DNA from: Micromonospora sp. WMMD1102
Lineage (GTDB): Bacteria; Actinomycetota; Actinomycetes; Mycobacteriales; Micromonosporaceae
Direction of reading: 5' to 3'
NCBI RefSeq assembly: GCF_029626265.1
Contig: NZ_JARUBN010000001.1
Span: 434,001 to 498,000, forward strand
Length of the DNA: 64,000 bases
The notes beneath the pieces are model-generated. The model ran no database searches. It was not told the DNA's origin and worked only from the letters and a program-made list of their open reading frames with translations. This document shows, piece after piece, positions 51,792 through 60,761 of this stretch (position 1 is its first letter; every line of letters starts with the position of its first letter). A program made the translations under genes and the position numbers.

Positions 51792-52447
51792 GTGACCTGA
51801 ACCTCTCTATGCTCTTGCGTAACAAATGGGGTTGATCTATGAAGTGACACGCCGGCTATCACACCCACGACGAGAAGATTTCCCACCGCCTCCGGCGCAT
51901 CGATTCTCTGCAGGATCGACGGCTGGGCAGGCGATCCGGTCGCGGTGCTCGTTGTTTGTGATCCCGGCGGCTTGAAGGGGTTCTTGATTATCCTGATAGT
52001 GTTCTGTGCCGCCTCGGTGGCACTCTTGCCCGCGTCCTGGATGTTCTCGATGTTGCGGCTCGTCCTTCTCAGGAACGCGCCGATGCCGGACGAACTCTCC
52101 GCTCGGCGGACGGCGTCGCCTACCAGTTGTTCGCCTGGCGGCATCTCTGCTTCCGAGACGTCCACATCCGGCACGCTGCCAGGGGCGATTCTGTTGAGGT
52201 AAGCGGTGAATCGTGTTCTCGCCTCGTTGAGCAGACGGGCCGTTCTAGTTGCCTTCTCGCTGGCAGTCCTGATATCGGTGAGGGCTTCTTGTATCTTCGG
52301 ATGTTCGGTGCCCTGTGCCGCTTCGGCATATCGCCGATAGACCTGCTCGGCATCGGCCTTGGCTCTCATCGCGGTTACTGTGGCGGCGGCGAGACGTTGG
52401 CGTACGTCGAGAAGCTGGGCCACCACCTCCCGCATAGGATCGGTCAT
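51749..52447 (-). CDS. Coiled-coil protein with C-terminal membrane segment, unrecognised family
   Basis: 232 residues. N-terminal half strongly helical with coiled-coil character (LLDVRQRLAAATVTAMRAKA, ARTRFTAYLNRIAPGSVPDV); a Gly/Ala-rich linker leads to a short hydrophobic segment (AVGNLLVVGVIAGVSLHR) and a charged tail, suggesting a single C-terminal anchor. The start ATG overlaps the previous stop by four bases (ATGA). Not matched to a named family. Confidence 0.75.
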   Translation of the reverse strand: MTDPMREVVAQLLDVRQRLAAATVTAMRAKADAEQVYRRYAEAAQGTEHPKIQEALTDIRTASEKATRTARLLNEARTRFTAYLNRIAPGSVPDVDVSEAEMPPGEQLVGDAVRRAESSSGIGAFLRRTSRNIENIQDAGKSATEAAQNTIRIIKNPFKPPGSQTTSTATGSPAQPSILQRIDAPEAVGNLLVVGVIAGVSLHRSTPFVTQEHREVQVTCKQAEKRAISYER

Positions 52448-52704
52448 CCGAGAGCCGCGAGGTAGGCGTTGGCGTGCTCGACGGCGGCGTCGACGCGGCG
52501 CACCACCAGTCCCACCTCACGCTCGAAGCCCTCAAGGATCTTCAGGCCGGCCTGCGCGTCCTCGTCCTGGCTGTCGTGGATGGTCACCCGTGCGAGTTGT
52601 TCGGCGGCGGCCGCCTCGGCGCGGGCCACGTCCAAAGTGGCCTTGGTCTCCTCGGCGGCCTGGTTGCCCGCTCGGATGGTGCGTTTCACCTCGTCGATGT
52701 TCAC
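52444..52704 (-). CDS. 86-residue coiled-coil protein (DUF6244-like)
   Basis: 86 residues predicted as one continuous helix (IDEVKRTIRAGNQAAEETKA, LARVTIHDSQDEDAQAGLKI, FEREVGLVVRRVDAAVEHAN). The pattern recalls small actinobacterial helical proteins such as DUF6244. Start GTG 52704, stop overlapping the next ATG. Together with its partner it looks like a structural or adaptor pair. Confidence 0.75.
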   Translation of the reverse strand: MNIDEVKRTIRAGNQAAEETKATLDVARAEAAAAEQLARVTIHDSQDEDAQAGLKILEGFEREVGLVVRRVDAAVEHANAYLAALG

Positions 52705-52716
52705 CGCGCCGCCTGG

Positions 52717-52803
52717 CTAACGCAGGGGGACGACGTCGAAGAGGATCTTCCGCTGTTCGGCGGCCCGGCTGAGTGTTGCTTCGACTTCCTCGAAGGTGGC
52801 CAT
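52717..52803 (-). CDS. 28-residue peptide, first gene of the operon
   Basis: MATFEEVEATLSRAAEQRKI then LFDVVPLR, 28 residues, amphipathic. It is too short for standard gene finding but has an excellent GGGAGGA site six bases before its ATG and is followed 12 bases later by the next gene. No known family; the strong ribosome site argues it is real. Confidence 0.65.
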   Translation of the reverse strand: MATFEEVEATLSRAAEQRKILFDVVPLR

Positions 52804-52897
52804 AGTGATCCTCCCGACAGCCGGCCGTCGTGCGGCGTCCTTTGCAAGCCGGCGGAGGTCACGTTGCCGGCCACGTCGCGCCTGCGGGGCTGGTCGA

Positions 52898-52917
52898 ACA
52901 CTATCCGAGAGTGTCAA
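52898..52917 (-). promoter_or_regulatory. Inverted repeat overlapping a TTGACA promoter of the small-protein operon
   Basis: ACACT, seven bases, AGTGT (52898-52914) overlaps TTGACA (52917-52912 on the minus strand). The site lies about 95-115 bases before the 28-residue peptide and downstream of the GntR gene on the same strand, so the GntR protein is the obvious candidate to bind it. Confidence 0.45.
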
Positions 52918-52962
52918 AGGGTACATCGAGCGGTCGATTGCCGGTGCCGAGTCGGGAAGCGA

Positions 52963-53184
52963 CTATTTCGGCTCGGTGACGTACACGCCCTTCCCCTGGT
53001 GGCCTTCCAGGAGGCCCTCGGCTTGCAGGATCAGCAGGGCCGACCGAACGGGTTCGGCGGACACGTCGTAGAGGGCGGTCAGCTCGCGCAGCGACGGCAA
53101 CTTGTCGCCGGGTTTGTACTCACCCGACGCGATCTTGTTTCGGATGTCTTGCGCGATGCGCTGACGATCTGAGATTCGGGGCAT
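52963..53184 (-). CDS. Minimal GntR-family wHTH regulator (73 residues)
   Basis: 73 residues: only the GntR winged helix (RQRIAQDIRNKIASGEYKPG, LPSLRELTALYDVSAEPVRS, LLILQAEGLLEGHQGKGVYV). No effector domain is attached, which is unusual; such minimal repressors occur in mobile and plasmid-borne elements. Start ATG 53184. Direct repeats TGCTTTGCAT lie upstream. Confidence 0.88.
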   Translation of the reverse strand: MPRISDRQRIAQDIRNKIASGEYKPGDKLPSLRELTALYDVSAEPVRSALLILQAEGLLEGHQGKGVYVTEPK

Positions 53185-53533
53185 GGCAACTTCCTGGTAG
53201 GCCCATGCATCCTCTCATGATCGCCGACATGGCCTCAATACTCTGCCTGCTTTGCATGCCGGGTACTTGTCCTCACATGCTTTGCATTGTAAGTTACCTC
53301 TGTGTGACGCCTGGCAACGGAAAGCCTGGTAGGCAGCCGGCCCTCCGGTTGGGCACACACTGCCAGCACGGCTGGTGATCTCCCCTCCAGCCGTGCTGGC
53401 CCCAACCACGCCCTGCTGACGCGCGTGCTGGTCGTGGCCGCGTTGGCAGAGCGGGGGGTCCCGGTTCGGGTGAGTGTGCTGGGCAGACCGAACCGTGCCC
53501 ACCCGCCCACCTGCTGCGGTCGTCGGAAGGTTG
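53185..53533. other. Intergenic region with paired 10-bp direct repeats
   Basis: 349 bases between the divergently placed GntR and eight-Cys genes. It holds TGCTTTGCAT at 53248-53257 and again at 53278-53287, 30 bases apart, in an unusually AT-rich stretch (about 53215-53310). No gene is convincing; a long frame over 53215-54768 is a shadow. Confidence 0.55.
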
Positions 53534-53647
53534 GTGAGGGCTGTGCGTGATCTGTTGAAACGGCTGTCGCGGCGGGCGGGAGTGTCGGCGAGGCGGCTCG
53601 GGTCGGCGTACCGGTCGGCCTCGGCGCGGAAACTGGCGGGGTATTGA
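53534..53647 (+). CDS. 37-residue basic leader protein coupled to the eight-Cys gene
   Basis: A GTG (53534, or 53543) opens VRAVRDLLKRLSRRAGVSAR and runs 37 codons to a TGA that overlaps the next ATG by one base (TGATG). Very basic (about ten Arg/Lys). A GGAAGG site precedes the longer start closely. The coupling argues that it is translated. Confidence 0.5.
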   Translation: MRAVRDLLKRLSRRAGVSARRLGSAYRSASARKLAGY

Positions 53648-55872
53648 TGGCCGGGGTGCCGGTGGTGTCGTGCCGGTCGTGTGACGGGCTCGCGTTCACT
53701 CTCGACCGCTGCCACTGCACCTACGGCGGCGACCGACTGCTGGTCACCGAGCAGGACCGGCCGGCGGCGGAGGCGTACCGGGACTGTCGGGAGTGCCAGG
53801 GGGTCGGCACGGTCGGCCGCCCGTGCCACGACTGCCAGCAGACCGGTCGCCGGCGGGCGCAACTCGTGCTGACAATGACGAATCTCGATAGCGGAGCGGT
53901 GGCGTCGGCGAACGTCGTACCCGGAGTCGTGGAGCCGACGCCCTGGTCGGGGGACGGCGGCGGAAGTTGGCATCTGCCGCTCGGCCCGCTGCTGCGGGAG
54001 CTGGCCGGCCTGGTCGGTGTCGGCTCGTGGACCGACGTCCGGCAGCCCGCCGACCCGGACGGGCCGCTCGTCCTGCTGCCGCGCGCCTGGCGGCCGGACC
54101 AACCCGCGCCGGTGCGGCGGGTACTCGAGGCGGAGGCCATCGCCGGGGAGAGCAACGACGCCTGGCGGCTCTACCTCGGCCGTACCACTGTCGTCCCGGA
54201 ACGGGAGGCGGCGGCCGAACTGCGCCGGTGGTGCCGGCTGGCCGACCTGCTCTGCCTCGACCTGGTGGTCGAGGCCCGCCGGCTGGCCGCCACGCCCTCG
54301 CTGACCTGGGCGGTCCGGTTCGAGGTGCCGGGTGGGCCGGTCCCGGCCGAAACCTACGGGTACGCCGACGACCTGGCCGGCGCGATCACCGCCACGACCG
54401 ATCTCGACGCCCTCTACGGGCTGGAGGCCCGTGGCCTGACCGTCCCCGGGCACCAGTTGACCGGCACGCCACCCTCGGCCGGGCCGTCGACGATCGACCT
54501 GGACCAGCTCGAACGGCGGATCCTCGCCGACTGCGTCGATCTCGGCACCGGCGACCCGACCTGCGGGGCGCAGGCGGTCTGGCGTGACGGACGCTGGTGG
54601 CACACCAGCCTGCGCGCCGACGGCAGCACCGAAACCCTCACCGAACGGTCCACCGGGCAGATCGTCAGCCGCCGCTCTCCGGTGCTGCGGCGCGGATGGC
54701 AGCCGCCGGCACCATCCTGGCAGGGTCCACCGATCCGGTACGTCGACTGCCCCGACTGCGACCCGCACAGCCGGCTACGCCGCTGCGGCTGCCGGCTCGG
54801 CACCGACCGCGCCGACCCGGACTGTCCACACTGCGCCGGCTCCGGCCGCAGCCCGTCAGTACTGCGCTGCCACACCTGCCGCGACAGCCGTCGACTGCAC
54901 AGCGCGGTGACGGTCACCATCACCGACCTGGCCGGCCGGGTCGCGCACCTGCACTGGCGGGCCGGTCCGTCCGGCTGGCAGACCGGCGAGCAGACCTGGC
55001 GGGCCGATCTCACCGCCCAACCCGACGACCTCGCCCAACCCGACGACCTTGCCGGAGACGGCGACCTTGCCGGAGACGGCGACGAGCCGGCCCGACCGGC
55101 GGGGGAGGAGCACTGGCGAGCCGGGCAGCACGTCCCGGCGTCGCACGTCGCGACCTACCCCGGCGGCAAACCGCTGCACCAGCTTCCCGGCCAGTTCCGG
55201 CTCGCCGGCTGGGCCGACCACTTCGGCGTACGCCCGGAGGACCTGGTCGAACTCGACGGCGGCGGCACTCTCGACCACGGTCTCCGAGACGGTACCGTCA
55301 CCCTGCACGAGCCGGGCGCCGACCCGCTCACCGAGTATCTGAGCTGGGCCGCCCGGGGGCGCCCCGGAGCCCGACTGTTCCTGCTCGCCCGTCGCCCCGA
55401 TGTGCCGCCCCTGGCCGACCTGCTCCGGCTCCTCCTCGGGCTGCGGCTGGCGGTCACGATCACCCTCACCGACCACAGCCGGAATGCCGGCGACCTCACC
55501 CTCGTCCAGGGCGAGAGCTGGGACGTCACAGTCGACCGTCCAGGCGTCCCGCCCGCCCCGGCGGACCCACCCACCTGGTCCACCCCGGAGGCCGCGACCG
55601 CGTACTGCCTCGAATATCTCGAACTCGCCATCGCCGGCAACGTCCCCGCCGACCCGACCGCATCGATCCCGGTACCGCAGAACCCGACCTCGAGGACCGT
55701 CGACGATCCGGTACCCCTGTTGCGCCGGCTCGCCCGCCACCATCCGGCGCAACCTGTCGCCGTGCACTATGGAGACAGCACCTGCCGGGTATCGGTCCGC
55801 GAACACCACGACGTACGTCAACTCGCCGTCGCGGCCACCCTGCCGGCCGCCATCGGCGCCCTCGGCCTCTGA
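53647..55872 (+). CDS. Large cytoplasmic protein with two eight-cysteine (DnaJ-like) modules
   Basis: 741 residues, unrecognised. The N-terminal module has Cys9-x2-Cys12, Cys22-x-Cys24, Cys47-x2-Cys50 (CRECQGVG) and Cys60-x2-Cys63. The second module, about 360 residues on, has exactly the same order: Cys368/371, Cys380/382, Cys393/396 (CPHCAGSG), Cys408/411. The CxxCxGxG element is that of DnaJ zinc fingers. Similar sheet segments follow each module (QLVLTMTNLDSGAVASAN and SAVTVTITDLAGRVAHLH), so the protein looks like an internal duplication. Probably four zinc ions. ATG 53647 overlaps the leader gene's stop. No membrane segment or signal. Confidence 0.75.
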   Translation: MAGVPVVSCRSCDGLAFTLDRCHCTYGGDRLLVTEQDRPAAEAYRDCRECQGVGTVGRPCHDCQQTGRRRAQLVLTMTNLDSGAVASANVVPGVVEPTPWSGDGGGSWHLPLGPLLRELAGLVGVGSWTDVRQPADPDGPLVLLPRAWRPDQPAPVRRVLEAEAIAGESNDAWRLYLGRTTVVPEREAAAELRRWCRLADLLCLDLVVEARRLAATPSLTWAVRFEVPGGPVPAETYGYADDLAGAITATTDLDALYGLEARGLTVPGHQLTGTPPSAGPSTIDLDQLERRILADCVDLGTGDPTCGAQAVWRDGRWWHTSLRADGSTETLTERSTGQIVSRRSPVLRRGWQPPAPSWQGPPIRYVDCPDCDPHSRLRRCGCRLGTDRADPDCPHCAGSGRSPSVLRCHTCRDSRRLHSAVTVTITDLAGRVAHLHWRAGPSGWQTGEQTWRADLTAQPDDLAQPDDLAGDGDLAGDGDEPARPAGEEHWRAGQHVPASHVATYPGGKPLHQLPGQFRLAGWADHFGVRPEDLVELDGGGTLDHGLRDGTVTLHEPGADPLTEYLSWAARGRPGARLFLLARRPDVPPLADLLRLLLGLRLAVTITLTDHSRNAGDLTLVQGESWDVTVDRPGVPPAPADPPTWSTPEAATAYCLEYLELAIAGNVPADPTASIPVPQNPTSRTVDDPVPLLRRLARHHPAQPVAVHYGDSTCRVSVREHHDVRQLAVAATLPAAIGALGL

Positions 55873-55876
55873 CGAA

Positions 55877-55920
55877 CCGGGCCCGGGCTCGGGCTCGGGC
55901 CCGGACTCGGGCTCGGGCGG
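55877..55920. repeat. CGGGCT hexanucleotide repeats
   Basis: Short tandem units such as CGGGCTCGGGCTCGGGC in the gap behind the eight-Cys gene, before the end of the NIS operon. Composition only; no structure stands out. Confidence 0.6.
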
Positions 55921-55927
55921 CGCGTGT

Positions 55928-57499
55928 TCACCAGCGTTCGCCGATCGGGTTGGGAAAGGGCAGGTAGTCGGCGTGCCGGTCGGCGGCCCGCTGCCAGCGC
56001 ACCAACAGGTTGGCCTTGACCGGCAGCGGTACGCCGGCCAGCAGCGCCCGCAGCCGGGGCGGCTCGCCGAGCCGGGCGGAGGTCTCGGCCACCACCTCGC
56101 GCAACGCCGCCCAGAGCCGCGCCTCGATCCCCGGCCGCGCGTCGGCGAGCGCCCCGGCCAGCTCCACCAGATGGTTGACGAAGAGGCAGTAGCTGACCCG
56201 GTTGAACGCCTGCTCCGGGTCGTACCCGATCGGGGCCGGCAGTCGGGCGAGCCAGTCGGCCCGGCGCTCGGTGTCCAGCTTGACCCCCTCCAGGTCGCGC
56301 AGCAGCATCCGCACCGGCCACCGGTCGGCGTCCAGCACCACCACGACGTTCTGCAGGTGCGCCTCGTGCACCACCCCGTGCCGCCCCCAGAGTTCCAGCA
56401 CCGCCGGGACGAGCAGCCGGACGTACGCCACCCACCAGCCGACCGGGTCGGCCACCGGCAGCGGCGCGGCGGCCAGCGCGGCGGCGAGCAGCGGCGTCTC
56501 GCCGTCGGCCAGGTGCGGGCGCAGCCCGCCGCGCAGGATCACCCCGTACGTCTCGTCCAGCACCGGCAGCTCCACCGTCCGGTACGCCGGCTCGGGCAGC
56601 AGCGCCACCCCGGGCGGCAGTGGCAGCGTGTCGAGGAGCCGGGTCAGCGCCACCGCTCCGGTCAGCTCGTGGCGGGCGTTCTTGCGTACGCAGTTGGTGA
56701 TCCGGACGTGCAGGCTGGTCTTGACGAAGAGGTCGGCGCGGGGGGCGTAGAGGGTACGCACGCTGGCGGTCGGCCGGAGCACCGCGCCGGCCGTACCGAG
56801 ATCGCGCAGCCGGGGGTCGAGCGGCCGGGCGAGCGCGTACTGCCAGGGGTGCACCGGCAGCACGGCGTACCCGACCGGTGCCTCCGGCGGATCGAGTACC
56901 CCGATCAGCTCGTCGAACGGTCCCGCCGAGCCGAGCAGCTCCTCCGGTACGCCGATCCAGCGCAGCCGCAGGCTGGTCCGCAGCTCCGGGGCGTACGCGT
57001 TCCACGCCTCGACGTCGCCGCTGCGCCACTTCGGCGTCGGATGCCGGGGGTGGCCGTGCACAAGTGACTGCTCGGAGTCCACATAGGAGTCGATCGCAAT
57101 CTCGCCGGTCGGGTCCGGATCGGCCGGCGGGCGCAGCCGGAGTACCCGGTCCAGCGCGTCCCGGCTGGCCACCACCTGCTCGGCGAACTCGTCGTTGCGT
57201 ACTCCCGTGCGCAGGGTCAGCTCGTCGGTGACCAGCGCGGCGAGTTCGGCCGCGTCCACCGGTGACCAGGTGTCGGCGGAGAGCCGCTGCACCGGCCCCT
57301 GGTAGCGGTGCGCACCCACCTCGGAGACCCGGGCCACCGCACAGCGCAGCAGCACGGCGCTGCGCGGCAGCCGTACCACCGCGTACCCGTCGGCGAGCGT
57401 GGTCTGCCGTTCCGGCCCGGCGAGCTCCCGGACGACGCAGCCGAGCAGAGTGTGCGTACTCGCGACGTCGGCGGTGGGCCGGGACACGGCGGCGGTCAT
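55928..57499 (-). CDS. IucA/IucC-family NIS synthetase, third gene of the siderophore operon
   Basis: About 523 residues of the NRPS-independent siderophore synthetase family, ATP-dependent condensation of a carboxylate with an amine or alcohol. Conserved motifs: LVHGHPRHPTPKWRSGDVEA, YGVILRGGLRPH, VVHEAHLQNVVVVLDADRWP and the late LLRDLEGVKLDT. ATG 57499 is preferred since GAGGAG lies six bases upstream; a coupled GTG at 57559 overlapping the previous stop is the alternative (20 more residues). Acts with the second synthetase upstream and the ATP-grasp protein. Confidence 0.9.
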   Translation of the reverse strand: MTAAVSRPTADVASTHTLLGCVVRELAGPERQTTLADGYAVVRLPRSAVLLRCAVARVSEVGAHRYQGPVQRLSADTWSPVDAAELAALVTDELTLRTGVRNDEFAEQVVASRDALDRVLRLRPPADPDPTGEIAIDSYVDSEQSLVHGHPRHPTPKWRSGDVEAWNAYAPELRTSLRLRWIGVPEELLGSAGPFDELIGVLDPPEAPVGYAVLPVHPWQYALARPLDPRLRDLGTAGAVLRPTASVRTLYAPRADLFVKTSLHVRITNCVRKNARHELTGAVALTRLLDTLPLPPGVALLPEPAYRTVELPVLDETYGVILRGGLRPHLADGETPLLAAALAAAPLPVADPVGWWVAYVRLLVPAVLELWGRHGVVHEAHLQNVVVVLDADRWPVRMLLRDLEGVKLDTERRADWLARLPAPIGYDPEQAFNRVSYCLFVNHLVELAGALADARPGIEARLWAALREVVAETSARLGEPPRLRALLAGVPLPVKANLLVRWQRAADRHADYLPFPNPIGERW

Positions 57500-57555
57500 C
57501 GACTGCTCCTCGTTGCTGCGGTGCCTGCTCCCGGGCGCCCGGTTCGCCACCTCGG

Positions 57556-59517
57556 TCACCGGTCGGACCGCAGGTAGTTCGGGCCGGTACGCCGGTAGTA
57601 CTTGTTGATGTCGGCACAGCCGGTGCGCTGCTTCGACAGCAGCGTGCCGGCGGTGAGCATCGCCTTGACCGGCAACCGGTCGGCGGTCAGGACGCGTCCG
57701 GTGAGCTGCCGTCCGGCGGCGGCCACGTCCCAGCCGGCCGGGGCGTCTCGTTCCGCTCCGGCCGGGGTGCCGGCCCAGCGGTCCCGGGCGGCGATCAGCC
57801 GGGTCCGCAGCGCGGTACCGGGGTCCGGCACCGGTACACCCCGCTCGGCGAGAGCGCGCAGCGGCGCGGCGGCGGCCAGGTGCAGGGTGATCGTGGTGAA
57901 GACGTCCGCCAGCTCGCCGGGATCAGTGACCCACATCCGATCGTCCCGCAACGCCGGGCCCGGCCGCCGGACCAACCGGGCACCGTCGTTGTCCTTGTAG
58001 AGCAACCAGATACCACCGCCGAGCGGGCCGCCGCGGGACGCACCGCTGTCGGACGCGTTGCCGCTGGTCGGGCTGGTGGCCCTCGCCTGTTGCTTACGGG
58101 CCGGCCGGTCGAGGACGAGGTGGATGTTCTGCTGGTGCGCCTCCAGCGCGACACCGTGCCGCAGCCAGAGAAAAGCGTGCCAGTCGACAAGTAGGTCCAG
58201 GTAGGACTCGAGCAGCGGGCGCGGATCCGGGCCGCCGATCCGTTGCGCGACCGTGCCGCCGGCCGGGTCCTCGGCGGCCAGCGCGGCGACCGGGACGACG
58301 GTCCGCCCGGTCAGCTCGGCCGGGAAGCGGCGCACCAGGAAGGACCGGACGGGATCGCCGGCATGGCCGTAGCAGCTCTCGTCGGCGTGCAGGATCCGGC
58401 CGGCGAACGCCGGTTCGGCGGCGGCGATCCGGGCCAGCAGCCGGTGTAGTTCCGCGCCGTCGACAAGCGTGCCGGGGCCGATGGTGCGGATGTTGCGCGC
58501 CCCGAGCGTCGCCGTGGCCAGCGGCAGCTTCAGATGCGTGTACGGGTCGTCGACCAGCGCCACCGTCCGGGTCGACAGGGTCGGCCGGACGAGCACCTCG
58601 GGAAGGTCGGACGCGTCGGCGCGGAGCACCGGCAGGTCGAACCGCTCGGCGGTCAGCGGGTGCACCGGCAGCAGCACGGTCCCCGGCTGTCCGGACGCCG
58701 GCCACCAGGGCGGCAGCGTGCCGGCGAGGGTCAGCTCGGCATGCGGCACCGGCAGCCAGCACAGGGCGAATCGCGGGGCGTGCTCCGGGGCGTACCCGAG
58801 CAGGGCGGCGCGGTCGAGCCCGATCCGGGCCCGGCTGGTCGGGTAGACCGGGTGGTCCGTCCGGGCGGCCAGTACGTCGTCGAGCAGCGCACCGGCCATC
58901 CCGTCCGGGGTACCGGCGCGGGTGGCGAGGAGTTCTGCGTACACCCTGCTCCGGGTCCGGTCGGCGAGTCGACGGGCCACGAGATCGTCCCGGCACTCGG
59001 CGCGGAACACCCGCCACCCCTGCTCGGCCTCCGGATCGCCCACCGGCGCGAGTACGTCCAGCAGCCCGTCCAGGTCCCGCACCACCCGCACCGGGACATC
59101 GGAGCCGGCATCACCACCAATTGCCGCGAACGGCTCCGGAGTGCGCTTCCGCTCCGGCTCCGAGTCAGGGCCCGGGTCGGGGTCGGGGCCGGGGTTCGGG
59201 TCGGCGTCGGGTAGTACCAGCAGTTCCGCGGCGGCGGTGCGCAGTTCGTGCTGGAAGCCGTCGGAACGGACCGGCAGTGCCAACCGGGCGCCCGGAATCC
59301 GGGTGAGCCACCACCGACCCGCGGGACGCCCGCTGCCGGCCAGGCCGAGGTGGTCCTCGCGGAGCAGCGCGTCCAGTACCCGCTGGAAGAGCTGCCGCTC
59401 GGCGTCGTCGTCGGCGGCGGCGCTTCCGCGCACCGTGTCGTCGGTGGTCCGGTGCTGCGGTGCGTGGGGGCCGCCGCCGGCCAGGCTCGTCGGCTCCGCC
59501 GGGCGTCGCGTCGTCAT
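57556..59517 (-). CDS. IucA/IucC-family NIS synthetase, second gene of the siderophore operon
   Basis: 653 residues, larger than its neighbour because of a low-complexity insertion (DADPNPGPDPDPGPDSEPER). Synthetase motifs: YPTSRARIGLDRAALLGYAP, DHPVYPTSR region, VALEAHQQNIHLVLDRPA and IWLLYKDNDGARLVRRPG. ATG 59517 overlaps the stop of the ATP-grasp gene (ATGA). Two different NIS synthetases in a row imply two condensation steps on citrate or a similar diacid. Confidence 0.9.
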   Translation of the reverse strand: MTTRRPAEPTSLAGGGPHAPQHRTTDDTVRGSAAADDDAERQLFQRVLDALLREDHLGLAGSGRPAGRWWLTRIPGARLALPVRSDGFQHELRTAAAELLVLPDADPNPGPDPDPGPDSEPERKRTPEPFAAIGGDAGSDVPVRVVRDLDGLLDVLAPVGDPEAEQGWRVFRAECRDDLVARRLADRTRSRVYAELLATRAGTPDGMAGALLDDVLAARTDHPVYPTSRARIGLDRAALLGYAPEHAPRFALCWLPVPHAELTLAGTLPPWWPASGQPGTVLLPVHPLTAERFDLPVLRADASDLPEVLVRPTLSTRTVALVDDPYTHLKLPLATATLGARNIRTIGPGTLVDGAELHRLLARIAAAEPAFAGRILHADESCYGHAGDPVRSFLVRRFPAELTGRTVVPVAALAAEDPAGGTVAQRIGGPDPRPLLESYLDLLVDWHAFLWLRHGVALEAHQQNIHLVLDRPARKQQARATSPTSGNASDSGASRGGPLGGGIWLLYKDNDGARLVRRPGPALRDDRMWVTDPGELADVFTTITLHLAAAAPLRALAERGVPVPDPGTALRTRLIAARDRWAGTPAGAERDAPAGWDVAAAGRQLTGRVLTADRLPVKAMLTAGTLLSKQRTGCADINKYYRRTGPNYLRSDR

Positions 59518-60716
59518 CCCTCGATCCTCCAGCGGTGGGCCGCCCGAAAGCGGGCCAGCGCGGCGCGTACCGTCGCCCGGTCGGGCCCGATCCCGTGCAA
59601 CGCCGCCAGGTAGTCCCGGTTGGTGCCGGTGAGCGGGGCGGTCGTCCCGACAGTCCGGAGTGGACGGGCGCCGAGCGTGACCCCGGCCGGTCCGGTCGCG
59701 TCCACCGGTCCGGGCGCGGCGACCAGCGTCCCGGAGCGGTCGGCACAGACCCACTCGACCCGGGCGTGCCGGGGCAGGCGTACCGGGTCGGGCAGCGGCG
59801 GCAGCGGATCACCGGCGTGGATCCGGATGACGTGCGCGAAGAGCGGCAGTTCGAGCAGGTCGGCCATCACCAGGTCGACCCGGTCGCCGACCAGCCGGTA
59901 GTTGACCTCGACGAGCCGGGCCCGGCCGTCGTCGGTGACCACGAACTCGGTGTGGCAGGCGCCGAAGCCGACCCCGAGCGCGTCGAGTTGGGCGAGCACC
60001 TGGCCGAGTACCGGCGCCGGCAGCTCGGGGGCCCAGTCCAGAGCCTCCTCGGTGAAGGTCGGCGGCGGCCCGAGGCTGGTTTGCCAGCCGCCCAGCACCG
60101 CCCTACCGCTGCCGTCGCCCAGCGTCTCCAGGGTGTGCAGTTCGCCGGCCAGGTACTCCTCAACCAGCAGGTCTCGGCCGGGGCGCCGGGTGCGGATCTC
60201 GGTGACCCGACGCCGCAGCTCGGCCATGTCCTCGACCAGGTAGACGTCCTCGCTGGCCACGCCCTCCCGGGGCTTCACCACCGCCGGGAAGGGCACGGTC
60301 CCGGCCCGCTCCGCCGGGTCGTCCGGATGCAGCGCCACCACAGCCACCCGGTCCAGTCCGGCGTCGGCGACGGTACGCCGGGTGAGTCGCTTGTCCTTGC
60401 CGCGCACGGTGGCCCGCCAGTCCTTTCCGGGCAGTCCCAGGTACTCGGCGGCGAGCGCGGTCGGGGTCTGTAGGTGGTCACTGTTGGACAGCAGCGCGAC
60501 CGGCGGCTCGCCCTGCTGCACCGCGTCGAGTACGCCGCGCACGTCGCGAACGTCCGCACCCCGGATCTCCGCCCCGGACCGTCGCACCGGCTCCACCCGC
60601 CAGGCGGCGGGCTGGTCGGTCAGTACGGTCACCGGCAGTCCGAGCCGGACGGCCGCCGGCAGGAACCCGTCGAGTACCGAGTCGGTCGGGTTGAGCGCCG
60701 TCAGGTAGAGCCGCAC
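59514..60716 (-). CDS. ATP-grasp ligase, first gene of the siderophore operon
   Basis: 400 residues. ATP-grasp motifs: FPAVVKPREGVASEDVYLVE, LLVEEYLAGELHTLETLG and RLVEVNYRLVGDRVDLVM. Such ligases join a carboxylate and an amine at ATP cost, so it could add an amino acid to the siderophore. GTG 60716 is chosen because GGAGGAGA lies eight bases upstream. An iron box 45 bases before it governs all three genes. Confidence 0.88.
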   Translation of the reverse strand: MRLYLTALNPTDSVLDGFLPAAVRLGLPVTVLTDQPAAWRVEPVRRSGAEIRGADVRDVRGVLDAVQQGEPPVALLSNSDHLQTPTALAAEYLGLPGKDWRATVRGKDKRLTRRTVADAGLDRVAVVALHPDDPAERAGTVPFPAVVKPREGVASEDVYLVEDMAELRRRVTEIRTRRPGRDLLVEEYLAGELHTLETLGDGSGRAVLGGWQTSLGPPPTFTEEALDWAPELPAPVLGQVLAQLDALGVGFGACHTEFVVTDDGRARLVEVNYRLVGDRVDLVMADLLELPLFAHVIRIHAGDPLPPLPDPVRLPRHARVEWVCADRSGTLVAAPGPVDATGPAGVTLGARPLRTVGTTAPLTGTNRDYLAALHGIGPDRATVRAALARFRAAHRWRIEG

Positions 60717-60761
60717 GGACGAGTCTCCTCCGGCGGTGCCACCCGGCGTCCCTCTTTCCAC

